Shown here: piece after piece, positions 6,147 through 8,114 of the stretch | Numbering within the stretch: position 1 is the stretch's first letter | Layout of the letters: the number at the start of each line of letters is the position of its first letter | Notes under the pieces: generated by a model | The model's database searches: none | Told to the model about the DNA's origin: nothing | Seen by the model: only the letters and a program-made list of their open reading frames with translations | Made by a program: the position numbers and the translations under genes | NCBI GenBank assembly: GCA_021811225.1 | Contig: JAJZPJ010000119.1 | Coordinates: forward strand, 1-8,114 | Length of the DNA stretch: 8,114 bases | From: Pseudomonadota bacterium | Lineage (GTDB): Bacteria; Pseudomonadota; Gammaproteobacteria; Burkholderiales; Rhodocyclaceae | Reading direction: 5' to 3'

Positions 6147-6337
6147 GCCGGGGTGTCGTGTTCTGGTTCGCGCCCGGCATCGGCACGGCGCCGGGCGACG
6201 GCGGCGAGGATCATGAGCCGCTCGTCGTCGCCGGCCGCCCCCCAGGCGCCGATCTCCGCCAGGGTGCGAAAGCAGCCCAGGCACAGGCCGCTGGCCTCGT
6301 CCATCTGGCACACGTCGATGCAGGGCGAAGCGATCAC
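6143..6337 (-). CDS. DUF1289 family small four-cysteine protein
   Basis: This 64-residue protein contains SPCIDVC and GLCLGCFRTLAEI, with Cys6, Cys10, Cys19 and Cys22, the hallmark of the DUF1289 family. Members are short proteins whose cysteines may bind a metal or Fe-S cluster; the biochemical role is not established. The GTG start at 6337 overlaps the HMG-CoA lyase stop codon (GTGA) and has an ideal AAGGAG 8 bases upstream, inside the lyase gene. The family motif begins only three residues after this start, so no longer form is needed. Its TGA overlaps the GTG of the MBL hydrolase by 4 bases. It is easily missed because a longer open frame runs through it antiparallel to no real gene. Its place between a lyase and a hydrolase suggests a helper or maturation role, which is a guess. 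Confidence 0.87.
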   Translation of the reverse strand: MIASPCIDVCQMDEASGLCLGCFRTLAEIGAWGAAGDDERLMILAAVARRRADAGREPEHDTPA

Positions 6338-7245
6338 CTGGCGCTCTCCTTGGCCAGGATCGCCAGCGCCGTCTTCGAGGCGGGTTTCCGGCCGAGCTCG
6401 GCGGCGATCCAGGCGCCGGTCTCGGCCAGCGCCGCGAGATCGATGCCGGGGGCTATGCCCAGCCCCTGCAGCAGATAGACCACGTCCTCGGTGGCGACGT
6501 TGCCGGCGGCCCCCTCGGCGTAGGGGCAGCCGCCCAGGCCGGCGATAGCAGCGTCGAAGACCGCGACGCCCATTTCCAGCGCGGCGTAGATGTTGGCGAT
6601 GGCCATGCCGTAGGTGTCGTGGAAGTGCCCGGCCAGCTTCTTCAGCGGCACGTGCCGGGCGACCGCCGCGATCATCTCCTGGGTCCTGCCCGGGGTGCCG
6701 ACGCCGATGGTGTCGCCCAGCGAGATTTCGTAGCAGCCCATCTCGAACAGCGCGCGGGCCACCTCCGCGACCGCGGCGGGCGCCACCTCGCCCTGGTAGG
6801 GACAGCCCAGCGCGCAGGAGATGTAGCCGCGCAGCTTGACGTTGTGCCGGTGCGCCGCCTCCGCCACCGGACGGAAGCGCTCGAGGCTCTCGGCGATCGA
6901 GCAGTTGATGTTCTTCCGCGAGAAGGCCTCGGAGGCGGCGCCGAACACCGCGACCTCCTCGGCGCCGGCGGCGATCGCCGCCTCCAGGCCCTTCATGTTG
7001 GGCACCAGCACCGGGTAGGCGACGCCGGGCAGGCGTTCGATGGCCGCCATCACCTCGGCGCTGTCGGCCATTTGCGGCACCCATTTGGGCGAGACGAAGG
7101 CGGTGGCCTCGATGCACTTCAATCCCGCCCGGCCCAGCCGGGCGATCAGCTCGACCTTGACCGCGGTGGATACCCGGGTCTTCTCGTTCTGCAGGCCGTC
7201 GCGCGGCCCGACCTCGACGATCCTGGCTTTGCTCGGTAGGGTCAT
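6334..7245 (-). CDS. liuE: Hydroxymethylglutaryl-CoA lyase
   Basis: The enzyme cleaves 3-hydroxy-3-methylglutaryl-CoA to acetoacetate and acetyl-CoA, the last step of leucine degradation; mvaB is a synonym in other bacteria. The 303 residues match the usual family length and form a TIM-barrel domain. Visible motifs are EVGPRDGLQNE (Arg15-Asp16, substrate and metal site), SLGDTIGVG (175-183), the metal-binding HFHDTYG (His207 and His209) and the signature GLGGCPYAEGAAGN (237-249) with catalytic Cys240. The signature has Ala247 where Ser is common, probably a harmless variant. The ATG at 7245 overlaps the stop of the upstream carboxylase gene (ATGA), and the lyase stop overlaps the DUF1289 GTG start (GTGA). 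It is cytoplasmic and almost certainly co-transcribed with its neighbours. Related 2-isopropylmalate synthase-type enzymes are excluded by the GGCPYA signature. Confidence 0.95.
   Translation of the reverse strand: MTLPSKARIVEVGPRDGLQNEKTRVSTAVKVELIARLGRAGLKCIEATAFVSPKWVPQMADSAEVMAAIERLPGVAYPVLVPNMKGLEAAIAAGAEEVAVFGAASEAFSRKNINCSIAESLERFRPVAEAAHRHNVKLRGYISCALGCPYQGEVAPAAVAEVARALFEMGCYEISLGDTIGVGTPGRTQEMIAAVARHVPLKKLAGHFHDTYGMAIANIYAALEMGVAVFDAAIAGLGGCPYAEGAAGNVATEDVVYLLQGLGIAPGIDLAALAETGAWIAAELGRKPASKTALAILAKESAR
6346..6351 (-). promoter_or_regulatory. Ribosome binding site of the DUF1289 gene
   Basis: AAGGAG on the minus strand, inside the end of the HMG-CoA lyase gene and 8 bases upstream of the GTG at 6337. 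This near-consensus site decides the non-ATG start of the small gene and shows that it is translated independently of simple read-through. Confidence 0.75.
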
Positions 7246-8114
7246 GTCTTGTCGATTTCGAATTCCACCAGTTCCGCGCCGTCGCCCACCTGCTCGCCGA
7301 CGCCGAAGCGGAAGCTCATCACCACGCCGGCGGCGGGCGCGGCGATAGTGTGCTCCATTTTCATCGCTTCCAGGATCAGCAGCGGTTCGCCCTTGGCCAC
7401 GCGGGCCCCGACCGCGGCGAGCAGCGCGACGACCTTGCCCGGCATCGGCGCGGTAAGGCCGCCGTCGCCGCCGCCGCCCTCCAGGCCGTGATAGAGCGGA
7501 TCGACGCTGGCGAAGACATGGACCCGGCCGTGCAGGAAGACGTGGCGCCGCTCGCCCGCCGCCACCACGGTGGCGGTCAGGCGCAGGCCGTCGAGATCGG
7601 CGCGCAGCTGGCCGTTCTCGCCGAGCTGGCCGGAGGCCTGCGTGGTCTGTCCGTTGATGCTCAGCGCGTAGACGCCATCGCCACCGTAGGCGACGGCGAT
7701 TCCCTGTTCGAGCTCGTCGTGGCGCAGCAGCAGGGTGCGCCGGGCGGCGCTGTTCACGCGCCAGCCGTCGCGCCTATGCCAGGGCGAGTGCGGGTCCCGG
7801 CTCGCGTTTGCATCGTGCTGCGCCTGCGCATTCTCGCGCAGCAGCTCGGCCAGCGCCGCGATCAGCCAGGCCTGGGCCGGCGGGGCGGCGCTGGCGGGAA
7901 AGAGCAGCGCCTGCTCGCGCTCGATCAGGCCGGTGTCGAGATCGGCGGTGGCGAAGGCCGGGCAGGCGACCAGCCGCGACAGGAAGCCCACGTTGTTGGC
8001 GACGCCGACCACGCGGTATTGCGCCAGCGCCTGGAGCATGCGCGCGAGCGCCTTGTCGCGGCTCTCGTCCCAGACGATCAGCTTGCTGATCATCGGGTCG
8101 TAGTGCGGGCCGAT
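7242..8114 (-). CDS. liuD: Methylcrotonyl-CoA carboxylase alpha (biotin-carrying) subunit, C-terminal part (5' truncated by window edge)
   Basis: The alpha subunit carboxylates its own biotin using ATP and bicarbonate; with the beta subunit it converts 3-methylcrotonyl-CoA to 3-methylglutaconyl-CoA in leucine degradation. The visible 290 residues start with the end of the biotin carboxylase domain (GPHYDPMISKLIVW, then VVGVANNVGFL). A middle region that fits the BT domain follows, including SPWHRRDGWRVN, a pattern common in this subunit. The biotin carrier domain comes last, with EAMKMEH; the biotinylated Lys codon is at 7359-7361. The frame is open to the window edge, so the start lies outside. 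The stop overlaps the HMG-CoA lyase ATG by 4 bases. Propionyl-CoA, geranyl-CoA or acetyl-CoA carboxylase subunits share these domains; the direct link to HMG-CoA lyase makes the methylcrotonyl assignment much the most likely. Confidence 0.9.
   Translation of the reverse strand: MGPHYDPMISKLIVWDESRDKALARMLQALAQYRVVGVANNVGFLSRLVACPAFATADLDTGLIEREQALLFPASAAPPAQAWLIAALAELLRENAQAQHDANASRDPHSPWHRRDGWRVNSAARRTLLLRHDELEQGIAVAYGGDGVYALSINGQTTQASGQLGENGQLRADLDGLRLTATVVAAGERRHVFLHGRVHVFASVDPLYHGLEGGGGDGGLTAPMPGKVVALLAAVGARVAKGEPLLILEAMKMEHTIAAPAAGVVMSFRFGVGEQVGDGAELVEFEIDKT

Noticed and set aside
6147..6311. A 55-codon N-terminal extension of the MBL hydrolase from an ATG at 6311
   Set aside because: The extension is Arg/Gly/Pro-rich and lies wholly within the DUF1289 gene in another frame. 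The GTG at 6146 overlaps the DUF1289 stop and is followed at once by the MBL fold.
5208..6548. A 446-codon plus-strand frame opposite the MBL, DUF1289 and lyase genes
   Set aside because: The minus strand encodes three recognisable proteins here; this frame is compositional shadow ending in an Arg/Pro-rich stretch.
6338..7117. A 324-codon minus-strand frame through the HMG-CoA lyase gene that ends in the DUF1289 sequence
   Set aside because: Only its last 64 codons encode a conserved protein. The upstream part is a shifted-frame shadow of the lyase with no similarity to it, so no fusion is proposed.
1..8114. Search for CRISPR arrays, tRNA or rRNA genes, insertion sequences, phage genes and defence systems
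   Set aside because: No repeat-spacer pattern, cloverleaf, transposase or integrase motif was seen, and the gaps between genes are too short to hide them.

Overview
The window reads as a stretch of chromosome from a high-GC Gram-negative proteobacterium, most likely a betaproteobacterium (Rhodocyclales-like). That placement is an inference from gene content (Lnt, an outer-membrane-type lipoprotein, a leucine-catabolic operon, PilZ and HDOD signalling proteins) and from GC-rich codon use; no rRNA or other marker is present to confirm it. Coding density is very high: the longest gap without a gene is under 70 bases. No tRNA, rRNA, CRISPR array, insertion sequence or phage gene was seen.

The left part (1-3213) is on the + strand. 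It opens with the C-terminal catalytic part of apolipoprotein N-acyltransferase (Lnt), cut by the window edge. Next come a small soluble histidine kinase with no sensor domain (837-1526) and a response regulator whose receiver domain is joined to a long TPR array rather than a DNA-binding or enzymatic output (1573-3213). The last two look like a cognate phosphorelay pair that acts through protein-protein contacts.

The right part (3228-8114) is entirely on the - strand. Read in transcription order from the right edge it contains the C-terminal part of a biotin-dependent acyl-CoA carboxylase alpha subunit (best fit: methylcrotonyl-CoA carboxylase), HMG-CoA lyase, a 64-residue DUF1289 four-cysteine protein, and a LACTB2-like metallo-beta-lactamase-fold hydrolase. 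Each of these four genes overlaps the next by exactly 4 bases, so they form a tightly coupled leucine/isovalerate degradation operon. After a 65-base gap comes an ankyrin-repeat lipoprotein, and after a further 67 bases a PilZ-HDOD fusion protein, which converges on the TPR response regulator. A 9-bp-stem hairpin spans the two convergent stop codons.

The least ordinary part is the signalling neighbourhood in the middle: a sensorless kinase, a receiver-TPR protein, and a convergent PilZ-HDOD protein with a degenerate HD motif. None of the three has an obvious transcriptional output. Whether they work together is a hypothesis based on proximity only. The liu-type operon carries two uncharacterised passengers (DUF1289 and the MBL hydrolase) that its architecture ties to leucine catabolism.
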